Below are positions 62,217 through 64,000 of a stretch of DNA of 64,000 nt, one piece after another (within the stretch, counting starts at the first letter, position 1; each line of letters starts with the position of its first letter). Position numbers and translations under genes: made by a program. This DNA is from an uncultured Odoribacter sp. (lineage in GTDB: Bacteria > Bacteroidota > Bacteroidia > Bacteroidales > Marinifilaceae): contig CAJUQA010000013.1 of the NCBI GenBank assembly GCA_910588375.1, positions 1 to 64,000 on the forward strand, in the 5' to 3' direction. The notes under the pieces were generated by a model. The model did not search any database. It saw only the letters and a list, made by a program, of their open reading frames with translations, and was not told the DNA's origin.

Positions 62217-62942
62217 TTATTTCCCCGTTTTAACCTCTTCGCGCTTCATCCATTTTTTACGTTCCTCTTCCGGGAAGCGTTCGATAGCATATCTTAACAT
62301 CGTCCGGGGCATCCGCAGGTAACAGTCTTGCAGGAATGCCACAAGGACAGCCTTATCTTTTTTCCCGATTTCCCGCAGCAACCATCCGGTAGCCTTGTGA
62401 ATAAGGTCATGGGGATGATACAGCAGTTTGCGGGCAATAGCCAGACAATCTTTGAAATCTCCTTTACGAACGAAATACATACAGCTGACGATGGCGATAC
62501 GCTGCTCCCACAGACTGGAACTGTCAGTCAGTTCATAAAGCACTGACCGGTCTTTGTCTTCCAGCCAATGCCCCAAAAGAGTATAACAGGACAAATCGAC
62601 CAAGTCCCAATTATTGATAAAACGGGTATGACTCAGATAAAAACGGATATATTCCTCTTTTTCGGTTTCTGACTTACTTTTCTGATATTTTAATACAAGA
62701 ATCAGTAGTGCGGTGAGGCGCTGTTCGTGAAAAGGAGAACTTATCAGCTCCTCCAATACCGGAAGTTCGGTTGCCGCATATCTTTTGGCAATACGTCTTT
62801 GTTCAGGTACGGTGACACCCATAAAGCGGTCACCTTCTCCGTACTGTCCTTTTCCTGTTTTGAAAAAGCGGGAAAGATGGACGGCTTTCTCCGGATTGCC
62901 GCAATTCTCTAATTCGGTGATGATTTGTGAGACAGTAATCAT
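62217..62942 (-). CDS. DNA alkylation repair (AlkD-like) HEAT-repeat protein
   Basis: 241 aa from ATG 62942; a start at 63065 would overlap the next gene. Helical repeat protein of the AlkC/AlkD group: 'SRFFKTGKGQYGEGDRFMGV' and 'PVLEELISSPFHEQRLTALL', 'NNWDLVDLSCYTLLGHWL' and 'HKATGWLLREIGKKD' are family blocks; the W-D-L-V-D segment holds the Trp/Asp pair of AlkD-type DNA glycosylases that excise bulky or cationic alkylated purines. In an operon with the ABC-F gene and tilS. Confidence 0.88.
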   Translation of the reverse strand: MITVSQIITELENCGNPEKAVHLSRFFKTGKGQYGEGDRFMGVTVPEQRRIAKRYAATELPVLEELISSPFHEQRLTALLILVLKYQKSKSETEKEEYIRFYLSHTRFINNWDLVDLSCYTLLGHWLEDKDRSVLYELTDSSSLWEQRIAIVSCMYFVRKGDFKDCLAIARKLLYHPHDLIHKATGWLLREIGKKDKAVLVAFLQDCYLRMPRTMLRYAIERFPEEERKKWMKREEVKTGK

Positions 62943-62961
62943 ATTCCAGAATATCGGGTCA

Positions 62962-64000
62962 TTACATAAGTTTTCTTTTCCATATCCATTGTTCGAGCAG
63001 AACGGCGAAAATAGCCAAAAGGATAAACCATACGGAGATATAGCGGTTATTGTCTTGAAGGACAATATCCTTTACCAGGTCACTGTTATGGTCGAACTGG
63101 GTCGATCTGATACTTTCAACCCGGGCTTGGGGAAAATGCTTTTGTATCTCCTGTTCGTTACAAAACCGCATCTCAGATTCCTTGCGGTCATAATTGCAGG
63201 CGATGACATCAACAAGAGTACCGTTATTGAAAACATTATACAAGCCGGCCTCTTTCAGGTCGGCCGTATTGACCATAACCAGATTGCCACTGAAATCCTT
63301 TCGGATTTCGGGAATAAATTCCAGGGTATTGTCCTCATTCTGGACAACGAATCTGGAATCCGGCCCGTGTCCCTGCCGGGCGATATAGACGGGCTCATGA
63401 GAATTGAGGAACCAGGACGTATTCAGATTCGAATTCATATTACAGGACATATTGACCATGACGGGAACGAAAATCGGATGATAGACCATATCGCTGTTTT
63501 CCGGCCCGTAACTGAAAGCGGAGAGATAAAGATTGCCCTGTCCGGTACGTTGTGCCGCCAACAGGACATTTCCCTTTTTATCGGTCAGCAATTTCTCTGT
63601 GCCGGGGAGAGCCTGTATGTGGTAAAAATTTTTCACATAAGGCAACGCCGTATTGGCTTCCTGTTTTTCAAACACATCTTTGAACAGGGAAGACTGCTCC
63701 TCGATCCGGGCGATAGTAGTGGCACTGTCCGACTGACTGAGCTGAGGGGCATGTAATTTGGCAAGCAGATTGTTCAGCGGGTCGACAGAAAGCCGTTCAC
63801 CTGGCAGAATGAAAACATTGCCGCCTTCCTTAAGATAATTCTCTATGGCACTGCCGAAGCCCGAACTATATTGTTCTATACGGTCGAGGATAACCAGATT
63901 ATATTCATTTAGTCTTAAATTGGCCGTTTGATTTATATTCAACGTTTTAAAACGGAAAGAAGTAGAATCGGCAAACAATTTTTCAAAATAGGGCAGATGC
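62962..64000 (-). CDS. BatA-domain membrane protein, C-terminal part (cut by window edge)
   Basis: At least 345 residues; the frame is open to the right edge, so the N-terminus is outside. What remains looks like the extracytoplasmic beta/alpha domain and final membrane helix ('YISVWFILLAIFAVLLEQWI') of Bacteroidota 'BatA domain' proteins, which usually begin with a double-membrane-segment domain and carry a glutamine amidotransferase-like fold ('NLVILDRIEQYSSGFGSAIE', 'EGGNVFILPGERLS'). Bat proteins are linked to aerotolerance in Bacteroides. It ends 19 bp before the AlkD-like gene and probably leads the operon. Confidence 0.7.
   Translation of the reverse strand, partial: HLPYFEKLFADSTSFRFKTLNINQTANLRLNEYNLVILDRIEQYSSGFGSAIENYLKEGGNVFILPGERLSVDPLNNLLAKLHAPQLSQSDSATTIARIEEQSSLFKDVFEKQEANTALPYVKNFYHIQALPGTEKLLTDKKGNVLLAAQRTGQGNLYLSAFSYGPENSDMVYHPIFVPVMVNMSCNMNSNLNTSWFLNSHEPVYIARQGHGPDSRFVVQNEDNTLEFIPEIRKDFSGNLVMVNTADLKEAGLYNVFNNGTLVDVIACNYDRKESEMRFCNEQEIQKHFPQARVESIRSTQFDHNSDLVKDIVLQDNNRYISVWFILLAIFAVLLEQWIWKRKLM

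Noticed and set aside
62785..63756. 323-codon plus-strand frame across the AlkD-like and BatA-like genes
   Set aside because: It crosses two genes with recognisable families on the other strand; no motif of its own.

Overview
The window reads as chromosomal DNA of a Bacteroidota bacterium, most likely Bacteroidales. The signs are: a fused LpxC-FabZ gene, Na+-translocating NADH:quinone reductase (nqrABCDEF), a short primary sigma factor without region 1.1, many SPII lipoproteins, a type IX secretion 'plug' protein, DUF4493/PCMD/DUF4468 families, and promoters of the TTTG / TAnnTTTG type instead of TTGACA/TATAAT. An Odoribacteraceae-like host would fit, but that is a guess from gene content and not a measured assignment. 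No phage, insertion sequence, CRISPR array or rRNA was seen, and one tRNA was found.

Layout. 1-1479: two terminators from an unseen upstream gene, a MarC-type membrane protein and msrA. 1504-10763 (minus): a tight six-gene operon of four SPII lipoproteins (DUF4493 and/or PCMD-like domains) and two paralogous outer-membrane barrel candidates, with no SusC/SusD or glycosidase in it. This is the most accessory-looking region. 11085-11737: a HigA-like HTH gene flanked by two micro-ORFs, then tRNA-Thr(CGU). 11816-14723: pbpC and a PAP2 phosphatase. 14868-14999: nested inverted repeats and an 11-bp tandem array. 15115-21574 (minus): mgsA, a His-rich membrane protein and a CzcCBA/CusCBA-type metal efflux system. 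21707-26224 (minus): rimP-nusA-infB with a structured leader. 26432-29706 (plus): lpxD, lpxC-fabZ, lpxA.

29768-37899: NlpC/P60 lipoprotein, an acidic orphan, a biotin-dependent carboxyltransferase subunit (oxaloacetate decarboxylase alpha / pyruvate carboxylase B), coaD, a serine hydrolase, glyA, a small membrane protein, and an exported DUF4468-flavin reductase fusion. 37980-43844 (minus): nqrFEDCBA. 43967-53879 (plus, one gene reversed): T9SS plug, META-domain lipoprotein, HtrA protease, primary sigma factor, a radical-SAM/DUF4130 putative DNA-repair pair, an IspZ-like/Nudix fusion (minus), a split LysO exporter and an M64 metalloprotease. 53972-64000 (minus): GH2 beta-galactosidase, an orphan gene with a folded leader, gap, a 44-aa lipoprotein, a candidate small RNA on the plus strand, then tilS, an ABC-F protein, an AlkD-like protein and the C-terminus of a BatA-like membrane protein cut by the window edge.

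How the parts fit: most of the window is housekeeping (lipid A, translation and transcription factors, respiration, one-carbon and CoA metabolism). The points most worth following up are the DUF4493/PCMD surface operon, the exported flavin-reductase fusion, the orphan promoter-terminator unit at 58854-58966, the folded leader at 57090-57270 and the repeat cluster at 14868-14999. All coordinates and motifs were read by eye, and family names come from memory of conserved motifs, not from a search.
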